This document shows, one piece after another, positions 6,679 to 15,422 of a stretch of DNA of 59,065 bases. The notes beneath the pieces are model-generated. The model saw nothing but the letters and a program-made list of their open reading frames with translations. It had not been told where the DNA came from and did no database searches. Source of the DNA: Bacteroidaceae bacterium (GTDB taxonomy: Bacteria > Bacteroidota > Bacteroidia > Bacteroidales > Bacteroidaceae); the NCBI GenBank assembly GCA_017470525.1, contig JAFUYM010000048.1, positions 1-59,065 of the forward strand. The letters are read 5' to 3'. A program made the position numbers and the translations under genes. Within the stretch, counting starts at the first letter, position 1; each line of letters begins with the position of its first letter.

Positions 6679-9117
6679 CTATTCTATCACAATACGTTCA
6701 ATCACAATGCCAGGGTCAAGCGGACTGAACGTGAGGCTGTGCATGCCCTGTGTGAGCGACGGGAGAGACACACGCTGCTTGTTCATACGGGTCGTTTCCC
6801 ATTCGAAGTTTTGGTCATGCGACATCTGCACTACATATCGGCTTGCTTCGTTCACATTGAGAGTGGCCAGATTCTTACCGTCCAAAGCCACAGCGAGCCG
6901 TTGCCCCCTACCGTCGTTGAAGGGGAAGTTCGTGGCAAGAATCATCGTAACAGTAGCGTTCTCCTTTGCCTCTGCAGCATTGAAATCATAGGTGATGGAA
7001 GCCCCTTCTGTACTCTTGGTGTAAGGGAACAACGCCACGCCAGCCTTCCAGATGCCGAGGTCTGGAACGACCTGCCATGAGGCTTCTTTCGCATCTGTCT
7101 TGTTGGCGAAGGCATCAGCCTCAAGAATGGCAATCACTTTCTTAGGCTGGAACACCAATTCCTCACCCGCTGTGGCAGCATCAACATCCACTCGCTTCAC
7201 CGCTGGCATGATGTTTCTGGGAGGATTGTTCCAAGAGCGGTAACCGATATGAATTTCGTCCATCATGTGATTCCATTTGCCACCTGCAATTTTATGGTTG
7301 TACTCGTCACACAACTCGGCATCACGACGGAAGCACAATTCCACCTTATCAGCCCATTCGTTGGCACGCAGGTCGTTCTTGGCTGCATAGTAACCATTCA
7401 TCGCCACGGCATAATACATATTATATAAATTGGCAAAGATGCGTACAGGGTGGTAAATGAGTTCGTTATAAGTGTTCCGATGAGACACTGGCATCAGTTC
7501 ACGCAAAATGGTGGCTTCACGCTCCAGTTGGTCGTATTCATCCACACGTTCCTTCCATTCGCCAGAAAGCAAATCAAAGGTACGGGCATCCAACTGCTCG
7601 GGAGTACGACGATGGGCATACTTGCATTGCAGATTGAGGATGCGGGCAGCCTCCTTGGCACAATTCTCGCCAAACTGCTGACGGCAGAACGACTCCGTGT
7701 ATGCCATCAGGTTGCCTGCGTTGAACTGAGCAGGATTCCATGCCATCTTGAACCAGAAATCAATTGGAAACTCCATTGGCTTGAGGTCGCCCACATTGAG
7801 AATCCAAAGTTTATCGACTCCGTATGTGTAGGTGAGTTGAAGTTGTTCCCACATACGCTGAATCTGCGACACATTCTGGAATTTCGAGTTACGGGGGGCG
7901 CCCACATAATCCACATGATAATACATGCCATAACCACCTGGATGACGTTTGGCAAAAGCACCCGTTCCTTTGTTCCATTCCTGTTCGGGCAGTACACGTA
8001 CATTGCCCCAATTGTCGTCACAAAGCAGGAGAATCACGTCGTCAGGTACGTTCATGCCTTTCTCATAATATTCCTGCACCTCCTTATAGAGTGCCCAAAC
8101 TTGTGGTGTTTCCTTAGCAGGTTTGCCAGTGGCTTCCTCAATGAGCCGACGCTGGTCAGCAACGATGCGCTCCAGCAGTTCCACATCAGCATGATCGCCC
8201 ATTGCCTCGTCACCATCGCCACGCATACCAATTGTCACCACATCGTCCGTATGCTTCATACGCTCCACACCACTTTTCCAGAACTGGTCAAGCACCTCAC
8301 GGTTTGTGTCGAAGTTCCAAGCACCATGGCTTTTGTCGCGTCTCCACTCCTGATGCGCCTTTGCCATCGGCTCGTGGTGGCTGGTGCCCATGCAGATACC
8401 CATATCGTCGGCGGTCTGCAAGTTGAGCGGGTCGTCGGCATAAAAGGCAGACCCCCACATGGCTGGCCACATATAGTTGCCCTTCAGTCGAAGCACCAGT
8501 TCAAACACACGGGCATAGAACTCGTGATTATACACACCGCCATAGTTGTCATGCACCCAACCCGACAAGCAAGGAGCCTCATCGTTGAGGAAGATGCCAC
8601 GGTATTTCACAGCGGGTTCTCCATCAGTGAATACACCTTTCTTTATATAGAGCCGCTCCTGCTTCTCCACAGGCACATCTGCCCAGTCATACCACGGGCT
8701 CACCCCAATTTGCTGGCTCAGTTCATAGACACCATAAATCGTGCCGCGCTTGTCGCTGCCCGCAATGATGAGTTGTCCTTTCGCCATCGTAATGAGGAAC
8801 TTCTCGGTCTTACCCTTCAATTGCTTGGCATCAATGAGTTTCTTCTTTGCCAGTTGGTCGATAACGGCACTCTTGCCCAAAGTACCCACAGCAATCGGAA
8901 AGTCATTTCTGCCCGTCACCTTCTCCAAGTCCTTCTTCAAGTTGTCAATGGCAATGCACACTCCTTTCCAATCATTGGAGTCATAAGTGATGCTGCCCTT
9001 CATGTCGGTAAGGCACACGCCTCCTGCTGTTGGCTGAAATGTCACGAACTGCTCCGCTGCCATCGCTGACACCACAGAGCAAATTGCCCATACAAATGTA
9101 AATAGTAACTTTTTCAT
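6679..9117 (-). CDS. GH115 family alpha-glucuronidase, secreted
   Basis: The 812-residue protein starts at the ATG at 9117 with a clear signal peptide (MKKLLFTFVWAICSVVSAMA). The rest matches glycoside hydrolase family 115: an N-terminal GH20b-like domain (GSDKRGTIYGVYELSQQIG), the central barrel with KYRGIFLNDEAP, NYMWPAMWG and TSHHEPM, and a C-terminal beta-sandwich. GH115 enzymes remove (4-O-methyl)glucuronic acid from internal and terminal xylose of glucuronoxylan, in the periplasm or at the surface. A second, shorter GH115 gene lies at 26280. An in-frame upstream extension to 9198 is rejected because it would precede the signal peptide and cover the promoter. It is divergent from the GH2 gene, with 223 bases between. 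Confidence 0.9.
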   Translation of the reverse strand: MKKLLFTFVWAICSVVSAMAAEQFVTFQPTAGGVCLTDMKGSITYDSNDWKGVCIAIDNLKKDLEKVTGRNDFPIAVGTLGKSAVIDQLAKKKLIDAKQLKGKTEKFLITMAKGQLIIAGSDKRGTIYGVYELSQQIGVSPWYDWADVPVEKQERLYIKKGVFTDGEPAVKYRGIFLNDEAPCLSGWVHDNYGGVYNHEFYARVFELVLRLKGNYMWPAMWGSAFYADDPLNLQTADDMGICMGTSHHEPMAKAHQEWRRDKSHGAWNFDTNREVLDQFWKSGVERMKHTDDVVTIGMRGDGDEAMGDHADVELLERIVADQRRLIEEATGKPAKETPQVWALYKEVQEYYEKGMNVPDDVILLLCDDNWGNVRVLPEQEWNKGTGAFAKRHPGGYGMYYHVDYVGAPRNSKFQNVSQIQRMWEQLQLTYTYGVDKLWILNVGDLKPMEFPIDFWFKMAWNPAQFNAGNLMAYTESFCRQQFGENCAKEAARILNLQCKYAHRRTPEQLDARTFDLLSGEWKERVDEYDQLEREATILRELMPVSHRNTYNELIYHPVRIFANLYNMYYAVAMNGYYAAKNDLRANEWADKVELCFRRDAELCDEYNHKIAGGKWNHMMDEIHIGYRSWNNPPRNIMPAVKRVDVDAATAGEELVFQPKKVIAILEADAFANKTDAKEASWQVVPDLGIWKAGVALFPYTKSTEGASITYDFNAAEAKENATVTMILATNFPFNDGRGQRLAVALDGKNLATLNVNEASRYVVQMSHDQNFEWETTRMNKQRVSLPSLTQGMHSLTFSPLDPGIVIERIVIE

Positions 9118-9140
9118 ATCAACTGAGTTTTGTTTTGGTT

Positions 9141-9316
9141 GCAAAGTTACCAACTTTTCAGCACCCGAAGTTTCTCCCACATTTCCGATTCTTTCCAACC
9201 TGTAACAATCCGTCCGTTCTTGTTACATATTTTTTCCGTCACGTTACAAAGTGCATCCAGTCATGCACTTTTCTTTGCCAAACTGTCAATTTTGAAAAGA
9301 ATCTTTGTAACTTTGC
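9141..9316. promoter_or_regulatory. Divergent promoters of GH115 and GH2 genes
   Basis: TAACTTTGC occurs on the minus strand at 9149-9141 (24 bases before the GH115 start) and on the plus strand at 9308-9316 (25 bases before the GH2 start). Both match the Bacteroidota -7 box; the -33 elements are weak, which suggests dependence on activators. The region between is AT-rich without an obvious palindrome. Confidence 0.6.
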
Positions 9317-9340
9317 AACACAATCTAAAAACTGACTCCT

Positions 9341-11656
9341 ATGAAGAAAACCTATTTAGTTATGCTCATGTCGCTCATGACATTGTGTGTCATGGCACAA
9401 AAGAATCCACGTACAACCATCAATTTTGATGACGACTGGCAGTTTCACCTCACCATGGAGGCAGGCACTGAACAACAAGCAGGACCGCGACTGCAAGAAG
9501 CCATCCACGGATGGGAAACCGTGCAGTTGCCTCACGACTGGAGCATCCACATGATTCCCGACAGCCGACTGACAGGTTGCAACGGACACCTGAGAGGCGG
9601 TGTGGGCGAATATAAGAAAAGTTTTACACTCCCTGCCTCTGACAAGGGCAAGGCAATTTCCATCATCTTCGACGGCATCTACAATCGTAGCGATGTCTAT
9701 CTGAACGGCAAGCACCTCGGATTCCGTCCGTATGGCTTCGTGCAAATCGAGTATGACCTCACACCCTACCTGAACTACGGCACAGAAAATCAACTGTATG
9801 TACGCGTGAACAACCCCTCCGACAATGACTCGATTGCCCGATGGTACACAGGTTCAGGCATTTACCGCCACACATGGCTCCTGAAGACCAATCCCGTACA
9901 CATTGCCACCAACGGCACCTACATCGTGACAAAAGGCAACCAAGTGACCATCAAAACAACAGTGGTGGGCATACCAGCCAAACAAAAGATACAACACCAG
10001 ATTCTCGATGCCAACGGAAAAGTGGTGGCAAAAGGAGACAGCGAAAACCCCATCAGCATTCCCAACGCACACCTTTGGAACGGGATGGAGGATCCCTACC
10101 TGTACAAAGCCATCACACGCCTCTACGACGGTGGCAAACTGCTGGACACGTATGAAAGCACATTCGGCATCCGCACCGTCGAATTCACCAGCGACGAAGG
10201 CTTCTTGCTCAATGGAAAGCGTCTGAAACTCAAAGGATTCTGTTTACATCAAGACGATGCCTGTCTCGGTTCTGCCCTACCCCTCCGCTCGATGGAACGG
10301 CGGTTGGAACTCTTCAAGGCGTATGGAGTGAATGCCATCCGTTGCTCTCACAATCCCCCTGCACCCGAATTTCTTGACCTTTGCGACCGCATGGGTTTCA
10401 TCGTGATTGACGAGGCTTTCGACAAGTGGAAATCGGGCTACTACAAAGACTATTTTGACGAGTGGTGGCAGCGCGACATGGCAAACATGCTGGAGCGCGA
10501 CCGCAACCATCCTTGCGTTGCCATTTGGAGCATCGGCAACGAATTGCAGGAGGCATGGGACAGAGGTAACGAAGGAGTGAAAAGGGCTCAGATGCTGCAA
10601 GACTTCGTGCATCAGATGGAACCCTCCCGACAAGTGTGCATGGCTTGTCAGAACAACCACCAAGACCACTTTGCAGGTGTGACCGACGTGGTAGGTTACA
10701 ACTACCAGGAGCCACGCATGGTGAGCGACCACAAGAAATTCCCCAACCGCAAGTTCATCGTGACCGAAGAACTCCCTTACTACTGCGGAGCCGAAGGCAA
10801 CATTCGTGCCTACGACACCAACAACCCGTGGAACATCATCGAGGCGAACGACTTCATCGCTGGCGGCTTCCTCTGGACAGGGCAGGACTATGTGGGCGAA
10901 GCGGGCTGGCCCTCCTGCGGTTGGCCCACAGGACTCATCGACCTCTCGGGCAACGAAAAGGCACAGGCAGTGTGGCACCGCGCCATCTGGCAGAAAGACA
11001 AGCCTACCGTCGGCATTGCTGTACGTGACGAAGGACTGGACATCGACCACGGCCGCGACCTCTGGCAATGGCCCAACATGGCAAGCATCTGGAACTTCCC
11101 CTTCCGCTACGAAGGGCTGGTCATGGAGGTACAGACCATCACCAACTGCGAACGTGTACAACTCACCATCAATGGTAAGGTCATGGGCGAAAAACGCACT
11201 GCCGATTTCGATAACCACACCATCGTCTGGCACGTGCCCTACACCCCCGGCACCATCGAAGCGAAAGGCATCAATGGCACCGACACCGTGGCATCCTATA
11301 ACCTCCGCACTGCCAGTGACCCTATTGCCCTGAAAGCCACCCCAGACCGCACGACCCTCCATGCCGACGGTCAAGACCTCTCCTACATCCAACTGCAACT
11401 CACCGACAAAGACGGTAACCCTGTCCCCCACAAGAACCGCCACATCCGTGGCACCATCGAAGGTGAAGGACGACTCATCGGACTCATCAACAACGACCTG
11501 CGCCGCACCACCCCCTTCACCAGCACCGAAGACGACACCTATTTCGGCAGAGCCTTTGCCGTGGTGCAGACCACAAAAAAAGCCGGAAGCATTCGCCTCC
11601 GACTCGATGTGGAAGGGTTCAGCGAACCCGTGTATGTAGAACTCATCTCGAAATGA
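9341..11656 (+). CDS. Glycoside hydrolase family 2 protein, secreted
   Basis: The 771-residue protein begins with a signal peptide (MKKTYLVMLMSLMTLCVMA). Then come the GH2 sugar-binding domain (about 25-180), an immunoglobulin-like domain (to ~280) and the barrel. The catalytic acid/base is E401 in IWSIGNELQEAWDRGNEG and the nucleophile is about E476 in VTEELPYY. FLWTGQDYVGEAGWP ends the barrel. A DUF4982-like and a further beta-sandwich domain form the C-terminus. GH2 includes beta-galactosidases, beta-glucuronidases and beta-mannosidases; the precise substrate cannot be told, but proximity to GH115 suits a role in hemicellulose side-chain removal. Its last 14 bases overlap the end of a decayed gene on the other strand. 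Confidence 0.9.
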   Translation: MKKTYLVMLMSLMTLCVMAQKNPRTTINFDDDWQFHLTMEAGTEQQAGPRLQEAIHGWETVQLPHDWSIHMIPDSRLTGCNGHLRGGVGEYKKSFTLPASDKGKAISIIFDGIYNRSDVYLNGKHLGFRPYGFVQIEYDLTPYLNYGTENQLYVRVNNPSDNDSIARWYTGSGIYRHTWLLKTNPVHIATNGTYIVTKGNQVTIKTTVVGIPAKQKIQHQILDANGKVVAKGDSENPISIPNAHLWNGMEDPYLYKAITRLYDGGKLLDTYESTFGIRTVEFTSDEGFLLNGKRLKLKGFCLHQDDACLGSALPLRSMERRLELFKAYGVNAIRCSHNPPAPEFLDLCDRMGFIVIDEAFDKWKSGYYKDYFDEWWQRDMANMLERDRNHPCVAIWSIGNELQEAWDRGNEGVKRAQMLQDFVHQMEPSRQVCMACQNNHQDHFAGVTDVVGYNYQEPRMVSDHKKFPNRKFIVTEELPYYCGAEGNIRAYDTNNPWNIIEANDFIAGGFLWTGQDYVGEAGWPSCGWPTGLIDLSGNEKAQAVWHRAIWQKDKPTVGIAVRDEGLDIDHGRDLWQWPNMASIWNFPFRYEGLVMEVQTITNCERVQLTINGKVMGEKRTADFDNHTIVWHVPYTPGTIEAKGINGTDTVASYNLRTASDPIALKATPDRTTLHADGQDLSYIQLQLTDKDGNPVPHKNRHIRGTIEGEGRLIGLINNDLRRTTPFTSTEDDTYFGRAFAVVQTTKKAGSIRLRLDVEGFSEPVYVELISK

Positions 11657-12453
11657 ATTCGGCGGGCGACAAGCCCGTTTCCATCTTTGAATCTTTCAAC
11701 GCTTCCATTTCCTGCTCTTCCTCCTTCACACTCTGTTCAGCCTCGCGCACTCGCAGCACCGCTTGGGTCATCACATAACGCACAAAGCAGAACCACAGGT
11801 AGAAGATGCCTACGAAGAACAGCAACCCATACACAGCCAGTGGCAAACCTGAAGCAAAAATAAGAAGTGGCACCGTCAGTGCCAATGCCGACAGCACCAC
11901 GATGCTCAATCGCATCCAATCCAACAAACCGCCACGTTCGTGGTCGTAGTAACTGTCCAGTGCCAGTTGCATGCGACGTATCTCATGGATGTGCTTCACC
12001 GTATAGAACAGTTGTATAGCGGCATAGACACCACTTGCCACCACCTCGCATCACAGCAGTCGTTCCGACGATGCCAACAACGGTTCTCCGTCGGTGATGG
12101 CTCCCCCATGCGATGATGCCCATGGCAATCAACCATGTGGGAATTGCAATCAGCCATTCTATCCGCCTCACCTCTCCTTGCCGTTGCAGGTTGAGCACAC
12201 TCAGCGAGAGCAATGCCGAGCAGGGAATGAAGAACAGGAGGTTCACCATCACCGCCTGAGTGACACCCATCGAGCGGAAATGCCACACGTGTTGCAGCAG
12301 GAACTGCACTGCCAGCAGTCCCAGTCCCGCCACCATCAGCCACCTCGAACGGTTCACCGCCGCATCCTCTGCCACCCGTCGGGGCAGCAGCGTCACCAGT
12401 GCCAGCGTCATCAGCGACAGCAGCATCACAGCCGTGAATTGCATTTCACCCAT
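11643..12453 (-). pseudogene. Decayed membrane-bound regulator (TM half only, frameshifted)
   Basis: Two overlapping minus-strand frames, 12453-11983 and 12044-11643, together give one protein with about six membrane helices (MQFTAVMLLSLMTLALV..., then DWMRLSIVVLSALALTVPLL...). Reading is rejoined if one base is removed from the C5 run at 12103-12107 (extra G on the coding strand); the corrected frame then meets an in-frame TGA at 12053-12051 (CTG CTG TGA TGC). After the last helices the frame ends at ALKDSKMETGLSPAEFISR, whereas Bacteroidales regulators of this shape usually continue into an AraC-type DNA-binding domain (from memory, not searched). So the gene has a frameshift, a stop and a missing 3' end. 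It abuts the GH2 gene, whose arrival may have cut it. A promoter-like TACCTTCGC is still present at 12482-12474. Confidence 0.6.
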
Positions 12454-12519
12454 CTTCTTCTTTCAATTTGGCGGCGAAGGTACGAAAAAATCCATAAAAT
12501 GGTGAAGGGGAACAACAAA

Positions 12520-12552
12520 AAGGTGTGCAAATTCGACGAATTTGCACACCTT
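12520..12552. promoter_or_regulatory. Perfect 16+16 palindrome, possible operator
   Basis: AAGGTGTGCAAATTCG, one A, then its exact complement. It lies ~40 bases upstream of the -7-like box of the decayed regulator and 60 bases upstream of the promoter of the small membrane peptide gene, i.e. between divergent units. It is not followed by a T-run on either strand as a terminator would be, so an operator for a dimeric DNA-binding protein is more likely. Confidence 0.5.
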
Positions 12553-12611
12553 ATTCTTCGATTTTGTACACCTTTGCGAGAATGGAGACACTTTTTTCCA
12601 CCTCCAATCCC

Positions 12612-12619
12612 TACTTTTG
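12612..12619 (+). promoter_or_regulatory. Promoter box for the 41-residue peptide gene
   Basis: TACTTTTG fits the TAnnTTTG consensus, 28 bases before the ATG at 12647. No clear -33 element. Confidence 0.4.
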
Positions 12620-12646
12620 TGCCCGAATTACTGATAGATACTACAG

Positions 12647-12772
12647 ATGGATTTCATCACCTTCATCCACGATGCGCCCCTGTGTCTCACCATTCCCCTC
12701 GGCATCACCTACCTCACCCTGTGGGCCGCCTTCGCCGTGCTCATGGTGAAACTGTGGCGACGGAACAGATGA
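12647..12772 (+). CDS. Small single-span membrane protein (41 aa), unknown function
   Basis: A short frame starting MDFITFIHDAPLCLTIPLG and ending in the basic tail VKLWRRNR. The middle (about residues 14-35) is a continuous hydrophobic segment that would span the inner membrane, with the positive end inside. It has its own promoter-like box and lies opposite the decayed regulator, sharing with it the palindrome at 12520-12552. I do not recognise a family. The amphipathic start, membrane helix and basic end argue that it is a real gene, but its length makes chance possible. Confidence 0.45.
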   Translation: MDFITFIHDAPLCLTIPLGITYLTLWAAFAVLMVKLWRRNR

Positions 12773-12824
12773 GGGATTCATCACAAAAACAAATGACAAG
12801 ACCAGCGACATATCAGATACAACA

Positions 12825-12857
12825 ATCCCCCGCACGGCGTAATGCTGTGCGAGGGAT
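12825..12857 (-). terminator. Hairpin after the toxin gene
   Basis: ATCCCCCGCAC (12825-12835) pairs with GTGCGAGGGAT (12847-12857) with one mismatch. It lies 29 bases past the toxin stop on the minus strand. Only a weak T-rich tail follows, so it may stabilise the RNA rather than terminate. Confidence 0.45.
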
Positions 12858-12885
12858 GAGGTCGTGGTCGGAGGATGCAGAAGCA

Positions 12886-13221
12886 TTACTTCATTGCCTC
12901 GCTCACCAGCCACTTGATGTAGTTGTCGGAGACATTGTCGATTTCATCCTTATCGTAGATGGTCAGCAGCGTCACGTCGGCATCGTCGCTCACCAGCACG
13001 TTGAGCGTCAGCACACGGGCGCCACCGCTCTTCCCCTTGCCCTTCGAGCCGATGGCCATGCGAATCTTGCGAACACCACCGCCGAGGTCGCTGCCTTGGA
13101 AGGGATTCTCCTTCAGTTCCTTACTCAAAGTGAGATAGTCTGTGGGGAGCGACTTGTATTTCTTGGCAAGCCGCTTGAATCTACGGTCGAATTCTTCAGA
13201 CGGGATAATCTTCACATTCAT
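12886..13221 (-). CDS. RelE/HigB-like toxin of a type II toxin-antitoxin pair
   Basis: The 111-residue protein has the RelE-superfamily pattern: an N-terminal FDRRFKRLAKKYKSL helix pair, the central strand with GVRKIRMAIGSKGKGKSGGARVLTL and the late strand VTLLTIYDKDEID. These proteins usually cut mRNA on the ribosome. Its ATG overlaps the upstream gene's stop by four bases (ATGA), the normal arrangement for an antitoxin-first pair. It is somewhat longer than classic RelE (about 95). The key catalytic residues cannot be assigned with confidence. Confidence 0.7.
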   Translation of the reverse strand: MNVKIIPSEEFDRRFKRLAKKYKSLPTDYLTLSKELKENPFQGSDLGGGVRKIRMAIGSKGKGKSGGARVLTLNVLVSDDADVTLLTIYDKDEIDNVSDNYIKWLVSEAMK

Positions 13222-13469
13222 AGCAGACCATCACTTTTAAGTCCTTCCAGAAATTCTTCCTCTGTCATCATCTTAACTTCTCCACGTTTGGCTCGTTCTA
13301 CCTCGTCAAGTGCCCGATACAGCGATTCCTTCACAAAGGCCTTCTGCTGGGCAGTCTTTGCGTCATCTACCGGCTCAATCAGTTTACCGGCAAGCCACTT
13401 GCGGTCTTTCTGCGAGAGCGATAGCCCTTGCAGGTACGACCAAAGATTGTTCATTGCTACTGCTGTCAT
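13218..13469 (-). CDS. Antitoxin partner of the RelE-like toxin
   Basis: The 83-residue, charged, mostly helical protein ends KMMTEEEFLEGLKSDGLL, resembling the toxin-wrapping tails of small antitoxins. It lies upstream of and overlaps the toxin gene by four bases. AGGAG is close to the first ATG at 13469; a second ATG five codons in (13457-region, MNNLW) may be the used start. No clear ribbon-helix-helix or HTH motif is visible in the N-terminus, so autoregulation by this protein is uncertain. A -7 box is at 13504-13497. Confidence 0.65.
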   Translation of the reverse strand: MTAVAMNNLWSYLQGLSLSQKDRKWLAGKLIEPVDDAKTAQQKAFVKESLYRALDEVERAKRGEVKMMTEEEFLEGLKSDGLL

Positions 13470-13496
13470 ACTCCTAACATATTTGGTTTACGGCGG

Positions 13497-13504
13497 CAAA
13501 AGTA
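13497..13504 (-). promoter_or_regulatory. Promoter box of the toxin-antitoxin operon
   Basis: On the minus strand TACTTTTG followed by CC, 28 bases before the antitoxin ATG; matches TAnnTTTG. Confidence 0.55.
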
Positions 13505-13562
13505 CGAATAAAATCCGAAACAACAAAACAAATAACCATAAATCATTAAACATCAAACAACA

Positions 13563-15422
13563 ATGAAAAGAACAAGGAACATCACAAGATTCATTCCGAG
13601 GGCAGCGGCAACGCTCGTCCTCATGCTGCTCACGGCGGCGACGGCGTGGGCAACGGACGTGACTGTGACCTACAACATCAGCGTCACGGGCACCTTAAAC
13701 CCACACGCCTACATCACCAATGCCCAGACCGGCCAGCAGGTCGCCGACTGGGCAAATGGCTTCAGTACCCTCTGGCCTGCCAACGAGGGCCACACCACGA
13801 GCGACTACCAAATCACGTTCACGCCCGACCAAGACCTCGACAAGACCAACAAGAGCGAAATCTATTCGACGGCCTCCTGCACCGCCTTCAAGACATCCAG
13901 CGGTGCAACCACCTTCACCGTGGCAACGGCCATGTCGGGCTACTACGTCAAGAGCGTCACCTTCAAGGAGGACGACACCGTGAAGGGCGACTTCTCGGGC
14001 TTCGCGCCCAACTCGGCCTCCGTCAGCGTGACGCTCCAGGCCAACAAGTTCTTCAACGTCATCACCGTCGTGCTGACCAACGACCGCTACTACAGACTCA
14101 GCCCCGGCAGCGGACTGACGCTCAACACCACGCCGATGCTCACCTACCAGGGCACGGCCTACTTCCTCAGAGGCAACGCCGTCAGCATGTCGGCCACCAA
14201 CCAGAGCCACATCATCGAGGCCGTCAGCGGCATCGGCTCATCCACACCCTCCATCGCTGCCGACAAGCGCTCGTTCACCTTCGAGATGCCGACAGCCAAC
14301 GTCACCCCCACCGCCACGCTCACCGAGGTACACACCATGAGCGTGCCCAGCGGCTTCACCGTCAGCGACCCCTACATCAGCATCGGCGGCACCCCTTACT
14401 ATAAGACCGGCTCAACCGTCACCCTCACCGTCGCCGATGCCGATAAGGCCATCAGCGGCACGCCCACCGTCACAGGAGCCAGCAGCACCGTCGCCGCCGA
14501 CCGCAAGAGCATGACCGTCACCATAGGCACCGCCGACGTCACCGTCACCGCCACGGTCGTCGCCATCACCGGCTCGTGCGGCGACAATGCCACATGGACG
14601 ATGAGCGACACCGACGGCGACGGCACCTACGAGACGCTGACCCTCAGCGGCACGGGAGCCGTCACCTCGTCGCCCTGGGCCGCTGACTTCGCCGCCAGCA
14701 TCCAGCGCGTCAACATCGGCAGCACCGACCTCACCATCAGCGGCAATCCCTTCTCCACGCTCGGCGCGGCAGCCGTCATCGTAGTGCCCACGCCCGCCTA
14801 TGCCGTCAATTACAGCAGCGCGGCCTACGCCTCTCAACTGCGCGTAGCCCTCGGCAACTACCTCTTCACCGCCACCGACGAGGGAGGCACCGCCGCCTAC
14901 GCCATCGCCACCGAGGCCGACCTGCGCAACCTCGCCGCAGCCGTCAACGCCACCAGCGACATCAGCAGCGGCAAGACCTTCCGCCAGACTGCCGACATCG
15001 CCATGACCGGCGGCACCAAATCCTTCCAGGGCACCTACGACGGACAGGGCCACGCCATCAGCGGCCTCAGCATCAGCGAAACCTACGGCAATATCGGCCT
15101 CTTCGGCACGATTGAAGGATCCACCGTGCGTAACGTCCTCCTCGTCAGCCCCACCGCCAAAGCCACCACGACCGGTAGTGGCTACCAGGTCAACCTCGGC
15201 ACCCTCGTCGGCATGTGCGGCAGCGACGGCACCAACACTGTGGAGAACTGCGTCGTCGTCAGCCCCACCCTCAGTTCGAACGCCAACGGTAGCATGAACT
15301 ACATCGGTGCCATCATCGGCCAAATATGGGTCAACAACACCACGTCCGTAACTGCTACTACTACGACAACGCCCACGACTACGCCACCGTCGGCTCGCGG
15401 CGCGACAACAGCGGCACCCTGA
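13563..15422 (+). CDS. Secreted surface protein, N-terminal part (frameshifted)
   Basis: The first reading frame of a GC-rich surface-protein gene. It begins with a signal peptide (MKRTRNITRFIPRAAATLVLMLLTAATAWA). It holds two related ~75-residue beta repeats (PMLTYQGTAYFLRG...SIAADKRSFTFEMPTANVT and PYISIGGTPYYKTG...VAADRKSMTVTIGTADVT) and then a GLUG-like repeat region (NIGLFGTIEGSTVRNVLL, NLGTLVGMCG, MNYIGAIIGQ). From about residue 590 the translation turns into Thr/Pro repeats (TATTTTTPTTTPPS), which is out-of-frame reading: the real continuation NCYYYDNAHDYATVG is in the -1 frame at 15326-16588. A missing C near 15348 (GTCCGTAACTGC) would explain this. Adhesin-like function is inferred. 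Confidence 0.7.
   Translation: MKRTRNITRFIPRAAATLVLMLLTAATAWATDVTVTYNISVTGTLNPHAYITNAQTGQQVADWANGFSTLWPANEGHTTSDYQITFTPDQDLDKTNKSEIYSTASCTAFKTSSGATTFTVATAMSGYYVKSVTFKEDDTVKGDFSGFAPNSASVSVTLQANKFFNVITVVLTNDRYYRLSPGSGLTLNTTPMLTYQGTAYFLRGNAVSMSATNQSHIIEAVSGIGSSTPSIAADKRSFTFEMPTANVTPTATLTEVHTMSVPSGFTVSDPYISIGGTPYYKTGSTVTLTVADADKAISGTPTVTGASSTVAADRKSMTVTIGTADVTVTATVVAITGSCGDNATWTMSDTDGDGTYETLTLSGTGAVTSSPWAADFAASIQRVNIGSTDLTISGNPFSTLGAAAVIVVPTPAYAVNYSSAAYASQLRVALGNYLFTATDEGGTAAYAIATEADLRNLAAAVNATSDISSGKTFRQTADIAMTGGTKSFQGTYDGQGHAISGLSISETYGNIGLFGTIEGSTVRNVLLVSPTAKATTTGSGYQVNLGTLVGMCGSDGTNTVENCVVVSPTLSSNANGSMNYIGAIIGQIWVNNTTSVTATTTTTPTTTPPSARGATTAAP

Noticed and set aside
7450-9069. Long open frame on the strand opposite to GH115
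   Set aside because: It is the complement of a clear GH115 gene, has no signal or domain, and has the His/Thr-rich look of antisense reading.
10277-11443. Long open frame opposite to GH2
   Set aside because: Complement of conserved GH2 sequence with Val/Gly-rich low-complexity translation.
12094-13566. A 490-codon plus-strand frame
   Set aside because: It runs antisense across the decayed regulator and the toxin-antitoxin pair and includes obvious intergenic sequence; no recognisable domain.
14412-15323. Gly/Ala-rich frame opposite to the surface protein
   Set aside because: GC-rich coding DNA opens the opposite strand by chance; the translation has no fold-like pattern.
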